From the NCBI GenBank assembly GCA_965247705.1, contig CBDFHV010000006.1, positions 1 through 64,000 on the forward strand: DNA of 64,000 bases, read 5' to 3'. A model generated the notes under the pieces. The model did not search any database. It saw only the letters and a list, made by a program, of their open reading frames with translations, and had not been told where the DNA came from. The DNA is from CBDFHV01 sp965247705. GTDB lineage: Bacteria; Pseudomonadota; Alphaproteobacteria; Rhodospirillales; CAMCUA01. Shown one piece after another: positions 9,042-16,627 of this stretch; position 1 is the stretch's first letter, and the number at the start of each line of letters is the position of its first letter. The position numbers and the translations under genes were made by a program.

Positions 9042-9581
9042 TTAGATTTCGGAATCGCTGTCTTTGGAGCGCCGCCACGTCACGCCCGTCCGCCCGATGA
9101 TGGCGAGGACGCCGACGGCGGCGGTGAAGATGACGACCACCTCGCCCAGGGTGTCGTATCCCCGATAGCTGGCCAGGATCGAGGTGACGATGTTGGGCAG
9201 TCCTATTTCGCGACCCGACTCCAGGATGTAGCGGGGGACGACGTGCAGATTGGTGGGCGCGTTGGGGTCCCCGTAGAGGGGCATGTCGAGGCTGGCGTAA
9301 ACCAGCAGGGCGCCGGTCACCGTAACCATCAGCAGCGGACCCCAGTTGCGCCTGGGATGCACCTTCTCCACGTCCGAAGTGAGCACCAGAGTGGCCAGCA
9401 TCAGCACGGTCGAGATCCCGGCACCCACCGCGGCCTCGGTGAAGGCCACGTCGACGGCGTCCAGGGTCACGTACAGCAGCGCCGCGGTGAGGGTGAAGAT
9501 GCCCGTCAGCATGACGACGGCGAACAGATTCCTCAGGCGCGCCAGCGCGAATGCGGTCACCGCCATGAAGGCCAGCAGCAC
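9042..9581 (-). CDS. DUF4040 / MrpA C-terminal-type antiporter subunit
   Basis: Membrane protein with two parts: an N-terminal DUF4040 (MbhD-like) region (ALLYVTLDAVDVAFTEAAVG) and a C-terminal MbhE-like region (YRGYDTLGEVVVIFTAAVGV). In canonical Mrp systems these segments form the C-terminus of the large MrpA; here they are a separate protein, as in many proteobacterial and archaeal clusters. No ATG is available near the beginning: the frame is open through the mrpG end, and GTG 9581 or ATG 9566 are the nearest plausible starts, so the exact N-terminus is uncertain. It is coupled to mrpG and mrpB. Confidence 0.8.
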   Translation of the reverse strand: MLLAFMAVTAFALARLRNLFAVVMLTGIFTLTAALLYVTLDAVDVAFTEAAVGAGISTVLMLATLVLTSDVEKVHPRRNWGPLLMVTVTGALLVYASLDMPLYGDPNAPTNLHVVPRYILESGREIGLPNIVTSILASYRGYDTLGEVVVIFTAAVGVLAIIGRTGVTWRRSKDSDSEI

Positions 9582-9589
9582 GAACTGGG

Positions 9590-9928
9590 TCAGTTGTTCG
9601 ATGGCGCGTCTCCCCCCGTCGGCGCCGAATTCGTCTTCGGCGCCAGGCCGCCGTGCAGGGCCGCGCGGGCCAGGGCGTGGGTGGTGGAGGGGCTGGTGAA
9701 GAAGATAAACAGAAATATCAGCCCCAGCTTGACCGCGATCAGCCCGAACCCCGCTTCGATGGCCAGCGCCAGGAGAACCAATCCGGCGCCCAGGGTGTCG
9801 ATCATGCCGGCGCCGTGCATGCGGGCGAAAATGTCGGGCAGGCGCAGGATGCCGACGGCGCCGACAAGCGAGACCAGGCAGCCCGCGAACAAGAGCACGC
9901 CGACAAGAAGATCGAGCCCAAGTGTCAT
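9590..9928 (-). CDS. mrpG: Na+/H+ antiporter subunit MrpG
   Basis: A 112-residue membrane protein with the MnhG/PhaG signature: GAVGILRLPDIFARMHGAG followed by a long hydrophobic helix (LIFLFIFFTSPSTTHALARAA). ATG 9928 overlaps the mrpF stop in TGATG (a GTG lies just before it). The short polar tail (about residues 95-112) is unlike the core family and overlaps the beginning of the next gene. Confidence 0.9.
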   Translation of the reverse strand: MTLGLDLLVGVLLFAGCLVSLVGAVGILRLPDIFARMHGAGMIDTLGAGLVLLALAIEAGFGLIAVKLGLIFLFIFFTSPSTTHALARAALHGGLAPKTNSAPTGGDAPSNN

Positions 9929-10212
9929 CACACGTCCCGGTCGTCGTCGCCCACGGGTTCACCCAGGTGAACGAACTGGACGTACTTGGTGGCGGCGATG
10001 GTGCCGATGAAGTTGATCAGCGCATACAAGAGGGCGATGTCCAGGAATTCGGGCCGCGCGGTGAGGAACCCGTAGGCCGCGATCAGCAGAACGGTCAGGG
10101 TGCCGAAGGCGTTCACCGACAGGATCCGGTCGTAGACCGTCGGGCCGAGCACCGCCCGCACCAGGGCCAGACCCATGGTCACCAGGAGGGCGGCCGTGGC
10201 GGCGGCGAACAT
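9928..10212 (-). CDS. mrpF: Na+/H+ antiporter subunit MrpF
   Basis: A 94-residue membrane protein of the MnhF/PhaF family. It has the typical first helix (ALVRAVLGPTVYDRILSVNA) and the FLDIALLYALINFIGT helix. ATG 10212 overlaps the mrpE stop (TGATG), so translation is coupled. The E-F-G order is canonical for Mrp operons. Confidence 0.9.
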   Translation of the reverse strand: MFAAATAALLVTMGLALVRAVLGPTVYDRILSVNAFGTLTVLLIAAYGFLTARPEFLDIALLYALINFIGTIAATKYVQFVHLGEPVGDDDRDV

Positions 10213-10736
10213 CAGGCCCGGTCCCGCCACGCGCGATCCTCGAGGGCGGCGCAGCGGGCGTTCATTTCCGACGGCGCGCCGGTGGCCGCGTCGTCCATGA
10301 GGTCGGCGGCGGCGGCGGCGGTCAGCGCGTGGACCTCGAAGGTGCCGTCCGCCACGGCGATGGTGACGGTCCCCGGGGTCAAGGTGATGGAATTGGCGAA
10401 GACCACCTGATTCAGTTCCGAGCGTTGCCGAGCCCGCACCGTGAAAACCTGCGGCTGAATGGGAAGGCGCGGATCGAGCACGGCCTTCATCACATCGACG
10501 TTGGCTTTCACGATCTGCCAGGCGAGCCAGGGAAAATAGGTCACCAACCGCCAGGTCAGGTGGACCGGCTGACTCTCGTGGTCGATCACGTCCATCCGGT
10601 GGGCGAGATAAACAACCAGGGCGACCGACGCGATGCCCAGGCCGACGATCAGCGGCTCCGTGTGGCCGGACAGCAAAGCCCACAGCACGCACAGAAAGGC
10701 CGTCAGACTGAGCACATGTCTGGCGCCCCGTTCCAT
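10212..10736 (-). CDS. mrpE: Na+/H+ antiporter subunit MrpE
   Basis: A 174-residue protein: two N-terminal membrane segments, then a cytosolic part with the MnhE signature (NSITLTPGTVTIAV, FEVHALT). ATG 10736 (MERGARH) is preferred because GAGGAGT lies just upstream and the family starts there; the frame is open further upstream but without family similarity. It is the first gene of the ten-gene minus-strand operon mrpE-F-G-(DUF4040)-B-C-D-D'-small-D''. The promoter must lie within 10737-10962, shared with the divergent SRPBCC gene. Confidence 0.88.
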   Translation of the reverse strand: MERGARHVLSLTAFLCVLWALLSGHTEPLIVGLGIASVALVVYLAHRMDVIDHESQPVHLTWRLVTYFPWLAWQIVKANVDVMKAVLDPRLPIQPQVFTVRARQRSELNQVVFANSITLTPGTVTIAVADGTFEVHALTAAAAADLMDDAATGAPSEMNARCAALEDRAWRDRA

Positions 10737-10962
10737 TCGTTGCCGACTCCTCGCCGATTCCCCCAAGCGTTGGCTTGCTTCATGCCGGCTGGGGTTGGCT
10801 TCGTCAAGTCGGGCGCGGTCCGGCGGCATCGCGCCGCTTCGTGATGCCTATTGAGAAGGGGGGACCGCGGGTAGGATGGCGAGCGGTCTTTCTTCGACGC
10901 CAAGAACCCCGTTGCCCGGGGGCAAGAGGGGATGTCCACGACGCCGGTAAGGAGAGACATTC

Positions 10963-11394
10963 ATGGCCAACGGCTTTTCCGTTTCGGAGACCATCGACCG
11001 CCCCGTCGAGACCGTTTGGGCCCAACTCACGGATTTCGACCGGGCGGATCCCTGGATGACGTCGGTGGATAACCTGGCGAAGACGACCGACGGGCCCATC
11101 GCCGCGGGGACCCGGTTGACCTTTCGGTCGCGGGGCCAAGAGCGCGAAACAGTGGTTACGGCGTGGGAGCCCGGCCGACGACTGGAGCTCACCTCGACCC
11201 AGGGTGGCGTAACGGCGAATTACGACTATGTCCTCGAGCCCACGGACGACGGGACCCGGATCACCCTCGACGCTCGCTGCCGCGCCACCGGCCCGTGGCG
11301 ACTGATCCATCCCCTGATCGTGTTCGCCATGAAGCGCAGTGACGGCGACCAATTGGCCAAGCTTCGGCGGGTTGTGGAATCTGCCTTGGCCTAA
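10963..11394 (+). CDS. SRPBCC family protein
   Basis: A 143-residue START/Bet v1-like small-molecule-binding fold. The N-terminal strand and helix (ETIDRPVETVWAQLTDFDRADPWM) and later strands (TRLTFRSRGQERETVV, DGTRITLDARC) fit the polyketide cyclase/dehydratase-like SRPBCC family. A strong ribosome site (AAGGAGA) stands 8 bases before ATG 10963. Ligand and role cannot be inferred. It is divergent from the antiporter operon. Confidence 0.75.
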   Translation: MANGFSVSETIDRPVETVWAQLTDFDRADPWMTSVDNLAKTTDGPIAAGTRLTFRSRGQERETVVTAWEPGRRLELTSTQGGVTANYDYVLEPTDDGTRITLDARCRATGPWRLIHPLIVFAMKRSDGDQLAKLRRVVESALA

Positions 11395-11426
11395 GGGTTT
11401 CATGCCAACGACATTCGGGCCGGGGA

Positions 11427-11496
11427 CGGGCGGGTCTGAGACCCGCCCCTACGCACGCTGTTTTCAGTTCGTAGGGGCGGGTCTCAAACCCGCCCG
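11427..11496. repeat. Long palindromic intergenic repeat
   Basis: Two copies of a GGGCGGGTCT-type palindrome face each other: GAGACCCGCCCCTACG is matched by its reverse complement CGTAGGGGCGGGTCTC about 16 bases downstream, and each arm is itself palindromic. It sits between two convergent genes and could act as a bidirectional stop or a REP-like mobile repeat. No T-run follows. Confidence 0.75.
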
Positions 11497-11542
11497 CTTC
11501 CGGCGCAAGTGGCTGTGCAGGTGCGTTCATCGGGTACCGGCA

Positions 11543-12031
11543 TCAAATCCACCGTCTTACACGTGCTTTGTAGTCCAGATACACGTCGCCGAACTTGCGT
11601 TCCAGGTAGGCTTCCTCGCGGGCGACAGCCCCATAACGAATTACCAGGTAGAACGGCACGATCGTCGCCAGGACCCATAGGCTGTCGAACGCGATGGCGA
11701 CGCCGACGGTTCCAATGTGCCCGCCCAGATAAATGGGATTGCGGGAAACGCCGAACACGCCCGTGTCGACGATCACCGCGGTCGTGGTATGGGTTCTGAC
11801 GTCGGTTCCAGCGCGCCGAAACTGCCTGATGGCGACGACCGCGACGGCAAAGCCGGCGAGCCAGACTCCGCCGCCAACCCAAACCGCCGGGAAGCCCTGG
11901 GGCATTAACGGCAGCGGTGCCAGGAAATCGAGCCCCACGCCCGCGGCCACGAGCATAACCCAAAGCACTGGCGGGTGAACCAGAACATTGGCGTGGTCGG
12001 TTGTGCTCCCTTGCGGGGAAACCTGAGTCAT
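11543..12031 (-). CDS. Isoprenylcysteine carboxyl methyltransferase-like membrane protein
   Basis: A 162-residue integral membrane protein with four hydrophobic stretches and the ICMT/PEMT-type C-terminal signature: GVSRNPIYLGGHIGT, then the helix, then EEAYLERKFGDVYLDYKARV. In this family the S-adenosylmethionine-dependent transfer targets a carboxyl or lipid group; bacterial substrates are mostly unknown. The start at ATG 12031 (MTQVSPQGS) is chosen over longer in-frame sequence because upstream residues run into the next gene's region. Confidence 0.75.
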   Translation of the reverse strand: MTQVSPQGSTTDHANVLVHPPVLWVMLVAAGVGLDFLAPLPLMPQGFPAVWVGGGVWLAGFAVAVVAIRQFRRAGTDVRTHTTTAVIVDTGVFGVSRNPIYLGGHIGTVGVAIAFDSLWVLATIVPFYLVIRYGAVAREEAYLERKFGDVYLDYKARVRRWI

Positions 12032-12113
12032 GGCGGTCTCGTCGATCTCTATGTCATCCGGGGGTTCTTCGACTTCACACTCTCCGGCCAAGCCCGCCAC
12101 GAAGGCGATTCGA

Positions 12114-12869
12114 TCAATCGTCGTCCGGTCCGCTTTCCGCCACCCAGGGTAGCGCCCGCCGCAGGGCCCCGTCGACGGCGAAATAGAGGAGTAGGGCGAG
12201 AACCGCCAGGGTGGCCAGGGCGGCGAACATGACGTCCACCTGCATGCGGGCATTGGCGTGGAGCATCAGGTGGCCCAGCCCGGCGCTCGACCCCACCCAC
12301 TCGCCGACCACGGCACCGATGGGCGCCACCGCGGTCGCGACTCGCAGTCCCGAGGCAAGGGCCGGCAGGGCGGCGGGCACCCGGACATGGCGCAGGATGC
12401 GCCGGGGGGTCGCCCCCATGGTGTGCGCCAGATCCAGCCAGCCCGGCTCGACCCGCCGCAGCCCGTCGTAAAAGGCGGCGGTCACGGGGAAGTAGATGAT
12501 CAGCGTCGCCATGGCCACTTTCGACAGCATCCCGTAACCCAGCCACAGCACCAAGAGGGGCGCCAGCGCGAAGACGGGGATCGCCTGACTGACGACCAGC
12601 AGGGGCAACAGCCAGCGGCGCGCGGGCCGGAAGTGGGCGATGGTCAAGGCGCTGGTGATTCCAAGGATCGCCCCCAGCAACAGACCCAACAGGATCTCGG
12701 CGGCGGTCACGCCGGCATGGGACAGGATTTGATCCCAGGTCTCCAGCCACGCCGCGGCCACGCGGCCAGGGCCGGGCAGAATGAACGCCGGTACCGCCGT
12801 GGCGCGAACGATCGCTTCCCACATGACGATCAGCACCGCGGCAATGCCACACAGGCGCAGCACCCTCAT
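12114..12869 (-). CDS. ABC transporter permease, possibly thiamine-precursor importer (ThiX-like)
   Basis: A 251-residue inner-membrane permease of the TauC/SsuC/ThiX family. The cytoplasmic EAA loop is visible (DLAHTMGATPRRILRHVRVPAA), flanked by hydrophobic helices. It overlaps the preceding ATPase by four bases (ATGA). A thiamine-precursor substrate is suggested only by the TPP-riboswitch-like leader in front of the operon and by the style of the ATPase. No periplasmic binding protein gene is adjacent, which is unusual for this family. Confidence 0.78.
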   Translation of the reverse strand: MRVLRLCGIAAVLIVMWEAIVRATAVPAFILPGPGRVAAAWLETWDQILSHAGVTAAEILLGLLLGAILGITSALTIAHFRPARRWLLPLLVVSQAIPVFALAPLLVLWLGYGMLSKVAMATLIIYFPVTAAFYDGLRRVEPGWLDLAHTMGATPRRILRHVRVPAALPALASGLRVATAVAPIGAVVGEWVGSSAGLGHLMLHANARMQVDVMFAALATLAVLALLLYFAVDGALRRALPWVAESGPDDD

Positions 12870-13630
12870 GTGCCCGCCTCCGCAAGGCGCCGCAACAGTT
12901 CCCCCTGGGTCGCCAATAGCGCTCTATCATCGACGCTTCGCGGCAAGTTCCCGGCGGGAACGATGGGATCGTCGAGGCGTGCCGGAGATCCGCCCATGAC
13001 GTGAATCCGGTGCCCAAGGCGAAGGGCCTCCAGGGGATCGTGGGTCACCAGCAGCACCGTGCGTCCGACCAGCAGCTTTGCCGCCAGATCCTGCAGGCGC
13101 ACCCGGGTGATCGCATCGAGGGCCGAGAACGGCTCGTCCATCAGGACCACGGGCCGCTCCTCCATCAGGGTACGGGCGATGGCGACCCGTTGGCGCATGC
13201 CGCCGGACAGGGTCCGGGGCCAGTGCTCGGCGACTTCCGCGAGGCCGACCTGGGACAGCAGGTGCCGGGCCCGGTCGCGAACATCGGTGGCGCGATGTCC
13301 GCCACCGCGAAGGCGGTGCCCCAGGGTCACGTTGTCGAGCACGCTGAGCCACGGCAGCAGGAGGTCGGTCTGCGCCATGTAGGCGGCCCGGCCGAAAAGG
13401 GGGAGATTGTCCGAACAGACGACCGGATCGCCCGGTCCTTGATGGCGCACCAGGCCCATTACCAGGCGCAGCAGGGTGCTTTTTCCGACACCGCTCTGGC
13501 CCAGCAAACAGGTCCATTGGCCCGCCGGTAACGCCAGGTCCAGGCGGTCGAACAGCCGCCGGCCGTTGTAGGTGACTTGCGCGCCCGAAACCTGAACGGA
13601 AAACGCTGCAGTATCGGCCAGATCGGCCAT
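12866..13630 (-). CDS. ABC transporter ATP-binding protein, possibly ThiZ-like
   Basis: A 254-residue nucleotide-binding subunit. Walker A is GQSGVGKST (about residue 48), the ABC signature LSGGMRQRVAIAR, Walker B VVLMDEPFSALD and the H-loop VLLVTHDPLEALRLG. It starts at ATG 13630, ten bases beyond the end of the TPP-like leader. It energises the permease encoded immediately downstream with a 4-bp overlap. A hydroxymethylpyrimidine or thiamine-precursor substrate is inferred from the leader; taurine, sulfonate or nitrate cannot be excluded from the protein alone. Confidence 0.8.
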   Translation of the reverse strand: MADLADTAAFSVQVSGAQVTYNGRRLFDRLDLALPAGQWTCLLGQSGVGKSTLLRLVMGLVRHQGPGDPVVCSDNLPLFGRAAYMAQTDLLLPWLSVLDNVTLGHRLRGGGHRATDVRDRARHLLSQVGLAEVAEHWPRTLSGGMRQRVAIARTLMEERPVVLMDEPFSALDAITRVRLQDLAAKLLVGRTVLLVTHDPLEALRLGHRIHVMGGSPARLDDPIVPAGNLPRSVDDRALLATQGELLRRLAEAGT

Positions 13631-13639
13631 TGCCGAGAT

Positions 13640-13725
13640 CGCGTTCCTACGCCGGTGTGATCCGGACCACGCGGGGTCGTCTCCCCCGGAGACCTTTCGG
13701 CCGCCAAGCGGCTTCCCCCGCAACC
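13640..13725 (-). promoter_or_regulatory. Degenerate TPP-riboswitch-like leader
   Basis: Read on the minus strand, the leader has GCGGGGG, a hairpin GCCGCTTGGCGGC, then a second hairpin-like GGTCTCCGGGGGAGAC, a GACCCCGCG block, and the 3' block GGATCACACCGGCGTAGGAA. The order and the 3' block match the TPP aptamer (known 3' consensus GAUC-GG-UNAUNCC-GCGUAGG). The usual CUGAGA is replaced by CCGAAAG and the GAACCUGAUC core is altered. It ends ten bases before the ABC ATPase start. Confidence 0.5.
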
Positions 13726-13794
13726 GAGAACGAAACGCTTATGGACGGCCCCGGCGCGATTGACAAGCGCCGCCGTGGTCGGCACTGCTTTCCC

Positions 13795-14310
13795 ATGACC
13801 GGCCGAAGACAGACCGAACCACCGCGCAGGCGGATCCTGGCCGGCGGAATGGCGGCCCTGGCACTGGGACTATTGGTCCTGGTATCCGGGCCGGCGGTCC
13901 GTGGGGCCGACCCACCGGTTCGTTTCGATTCCTCCGAAGTCACCGTGGTCACGAATCGGGGGCGGTTCGTCTTCTCGGTGGAGATGGCGGTCACGCCGGA
14001 GCAGCGCGTCCAGGGTTTGCAGAATCGCCGCAAGCTTCCCCTGGCGGCCGGGATGCTGTTCGATTTCAAGAACCGGGCGCCCGTCTCCATGTGGATGAAA
14101 AACACTTACGTATCCCTGGACATGGTGTTCATCGACGAAGACGGCTCGGTAGTGCGAATCGCGCCGAACACCCGGCCCTTGTCCCTGGCGACAATCGGTT
14201 CCGGCGGTCCAGTGCGCGCCGTTCTGGAACTGAACGCGGGTACAACCGAAAGATTAGGACTTCGACCCGGGGACAAGGTGGAGCATCCCCTATTCGGCGG
14301 TGGTGGTTAG
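13795..14310 (+). CDS. DUF192 family secreted protein
   Basis: A 171-residue protein with a basic, Arg-rich N-terminus and a hydrophobic segment (about residues 18-36), typical of a signal peptide, then the DUF192 domain. Signature elements are RVQGLQNRRKLPLAAGMLFDF, MWMKNTYVSLDMVFID and LELNAGTTERLGL. DUF192 proteins are small, often exported and of unknown activity. ATG 13741 is an alternative start that would lengthen the n-region by 18 residues; neither start has a strong ribosome site. The C-terminal Gly tail ends 15 bp before the IS1380-family target site. Confidence 0.8.
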   Translation: MTGRRQTEPPRRRILAGGMAALALGLLVLVSGPAVRGADPPVRFDSSEVTVVTNRGRFVFSVEMAVTPEQRVQGLQNRRKLPLAAGMLFDFKNRAPVSMWMKNTYVSLDMVFIDEDGSVVRIAPNTRPLSLATIGSGGPVRAVLELNAGTTERLGLRPGDKVEHPLFGGGG

Positions 14311-14325
14311 GGGCAGGTAACCTAG

Positions 14326-15924
14326 CCCCAATTATTCATGACGGCCATCGGATTTCAGCGGGACGAGCGGTAGCGACCGGGTTGGCGGCGATTTTTGAGA
14401 CGGATTGTCGGAGAGGTTGGAGGTTGTTGTTCGGGGCTCGTCCGGCGGCACCTGCCGCTTGGTTCAGGGCCCTTGGGCGGTGATGCGCCCGGCGATGGCG
14501 ATCATGGCCGGCTGATAGGGATAGGCCGAAGGCAGGGCGATCCTGAGGCGCGACTTGAGCTCCTCGACGCGGACGGCGATTTTGAGAAACGCCCGGCGCA
14601 GGGTTTCGAAGGTGGCCGTTCGCCACAGCGATTTCCGAGGCGCCGCTTGGCGAAGCTGATGCAGCAGCCAGTAGGCGCCGGTATGCAGGAAGAGGCGGAA
14701 CTGGTTGGCCTCCCAACGGTGGCACGACGTGCGGTCGGACTTGGTGTAGAGCTTGTGGTCCTTGATCATGTTTTCCATCCGCCCGCGGGCGCAGTAGACC
14801 TTCTCGTAGAGCGCCTTGGCGCGGCCGCTCAGGTTGGTGACGACGAAGCGGACGTCACAGCCCTTGGCGGTAGCTTCCACGCGGGCGATGACCGAGCGTT
14901 GCCGTGACCAGCTTTTGGCCTGGTAGCCGGTGTGGAAGAAGCGGCGCACCTTATCCTTTCCCTGCCCCGCCCGGCGCACGGCGGCGTCCTCGCACCACGG
15001 CTGGCCGATCCTGTTCAGCCGGGCGTTGCCGGAAAGCCCGAAGATGTAGCCGCAGCCCTGACGTTCGAGGAATTCCATGGCCTCCGGCGTGGCGTAGTGG
15101 CCATCGCCCCGCACGGTGATCTCGACCCGTGGCCAGTTGCGGCGGATGCGGCCGATGACGTGTCTCAGGATCCGCGCCGCCTCGTCGCCGGAGGGCCGCT
15201 TGCCGGGACGCAGCAGTGACATCACCGGCTTGCCGGTGGCCGCCTCGAAGATATGGATGGGTTGGAAGCAATAGTCGTCGTAATGGGCGTTGAACAGCGC
15301 CAGCTGCTGGCCGCCGTGAACGGCGTCGTCGGTGTCGTCGATATCGAGAACGATGCGCGCCGGAACGCGCTTGAAGCTGGCGCAAAACAGATCGATCATC
15401 GACAGCCCCATGCGCCCGAGCGCGCGCCATGACGGCGCGTTCTCGAGGCGCGACAGGGTCGGTTGGCTCATCAGGTCGTCGCCGCTCTCGGACAAACGGC
15501 CACAGGCCAGCTTGAACGCCGGATCGAAACGCAGAACGTCGAGGTCGTCGCAATCCTCATACCCGCAGGCAATAGCGAACAGGCGCGCCCGGATCATGTC
15601 TACGTAAGCGTGGGTCGTGCTCGCCGGGTCGCGCACGTCGGTGACGCAGGAAGCGAGCACGTCGGCGATGCCGAGCCGCCTGTCGATCTCGCCCAACAAC
15701 AACACCCCGCCGTCCGACGACAGCCGTCCGCCGTCGAAGCGGGCGCAAAGCGGCTTGCCTCCAACGGGCGACAAACCAGGGAGATAGGGGGTAATCTCGT
15801 TCATGGTGAGCCGTGGGTTGTTCTGTTGCCATGTGATCTTGTCTTGACACCAAAATCATACGGCATTTCAACAGGTTAATCTACGCTCACCAGCATTTTC
15901 AATCAGCGCCGTGAATAATTCGGG
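14326..15924 (-). mobile_element. IS1380-family element, copy 1
   Basis: Ends are CCCCAATTATTCA on the left and, reverse-complemented, CCCGAATTATTCA on the right, flanked by the 4-bp direct repeat CTAG at 14322-14325 and 15925-15928. A four-base duplication is the rule for IS1380. The element lies exactly at the ancestral stop codon of the small secreted-protein gene to its right. Confidence 0.9.
14464..15804 (-). CDS. IS1380-family transposase
   Basis: A 446-residue DDE transposase. The N-terminus (GGRLSSDGGVLLLGEIDRRL) and the middle (IVLDIDDTDDAVHGGQQLA, with the catalytic Asp, then TVRGDGHYATPEAMEFLE) are hallmark IS1380 segments; the C-terminal YEKVYCARGRMENMIKDHK holds the catalytic Glu. 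It is full-length with no visible lesion and only distantly similar to the second IS1380-family copy at 32.3 kb. Confidence 0.92.
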   Translation of the reverse strand: MNEITPYLPGLSPVGGKPLCARFDGGRLSSDGGVLLLGEIDRRLGIADVLASCVTDVRDPASTTHAYVDMIRARLFAIACGYEDCDDLDVLRFDPAFKLACGRLSESGDDLMSQPTLSRLENAPSWRALGRMGLSMIDLFCASFKRVPARIVLDIDDTDDAVHGGQQLALFNAHYDDYCFQPIHIFEAATGKPVMSLLRPGKRPSGDEAARILRHVIGRIRRNWPRVEITVRGDGHYATPEAMEFLERQGCGYIFGLSGNARLNRIGQPWCEDAAVRRAGQGKDKVRRFFHTGYQAKSWSRQRSVIARVEATAKGCDVRFVVTNLSGRAKALYEKVYCARGRMENMIKDHKLYTKSDRTSCHRWEANQFRLFLHTGAYWLLHQLRQAAPRKSLWRTATFETLRRAFLKIAVRVEELKSRLRIALPSAYPYQPAMIAIAGRITAQGP

Positions 15925-16198
15925 CTAGGTCCGGGACTGACCGGGCGGCGACGGCCGGGGCTTGGTGGCGGCAAATGATGATGTTGCCGTTATCGAGTGT
16001 TTCGAGCGCCTCGTAATACAAATTCGAACACAGGAGTAATTTGAAGGCGCTAAAAATCGTCAGCGTTGCTTCATCGAAAAGGGCTTCCGGCGAGCTGTCC
16101 CTGGCCGGTGGGTCGTCCACGGCGAGGACTGTCTTCGGCGTCGCAAGCAGGAGCGGCAGACAGAATCCGACGGCGGCAATCCTTGAGCGAAAATCCAT
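15899..16198 (-). pseudogene. Small secreted protein, damaged paralogue 1
   Basis: Starts at ATG 16198 (MDFRSRIAAVG) with a signal peptide ending near VLAVDD, then SPEALFDEATLTIFSAFKLLL and LDNGNIII. It is clearly paralogous to the intact gene at 20819-21124. Compared with that gene it lacks 26 bp after NGNIII, shifting the frame, and the IS1380-family element has inserted at CTAG over the ancestral stop, so the present frame ends inside the element end at 15899. The family seems to be a short exported protein of unknown role. Confidence 0.72.
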
Positions 16199-16401
16199 CC
16201 AAGCGATGCCTTTCGATTCATGGCCCGTCGCCGAACGCATGGCAGCCGAATGAGGCTGCCCCGTGGCCCTCAAATCAATAAAATCGCGGTTCCTGTCCGT
16301 CTGGATAATGTCGGCGGCGCAGAGAGTTATCTACATTTCGTCGACTTTGCGGTGCCGCAGTTCCCAACCATTCCCAACTCCGTCAAAGGAAATCTGGCCG
16401 A

Positions 16402-16554
16402 ATGATAGTCCCCTTACCCTCAGGTCTATTGCACAAACTGGCATGGAAGCGAATTCCGTCCATACGGGAATCAGATGGGTGCGGAGATGACGGACAACGT
16501 ACCGAGTTGCGGGATATCCGGACAGGCCGGGCGAGGACGTCGACTCGATCCTAA
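16402..16554 (+). pseudogene. 5' remnant of a heme-type chemoreceptor gene
   Basis: ATG 16402 opens a 50-codon frame beginning MIVPLPSGLLHKLAWK. This matches the start of the chemoreceptor at 21322 (MKIPLPSGVSQSVAWK), and the non-coding DNA upstream (16260-16401) also aligns with 21180-21321, including the ribosome site. Similarity ends after about 18 codons and the frame soon stops. It is best read as the truncated second copy of that receptor. Confidence 0.65.
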
Positions 16555-16627
16555 CCGACCCTACCACGCGGGCATTTCGACCGGTGCGGCCTGTTGCTGT
16601 GCATGTCACGCACAATTATCACCAATC

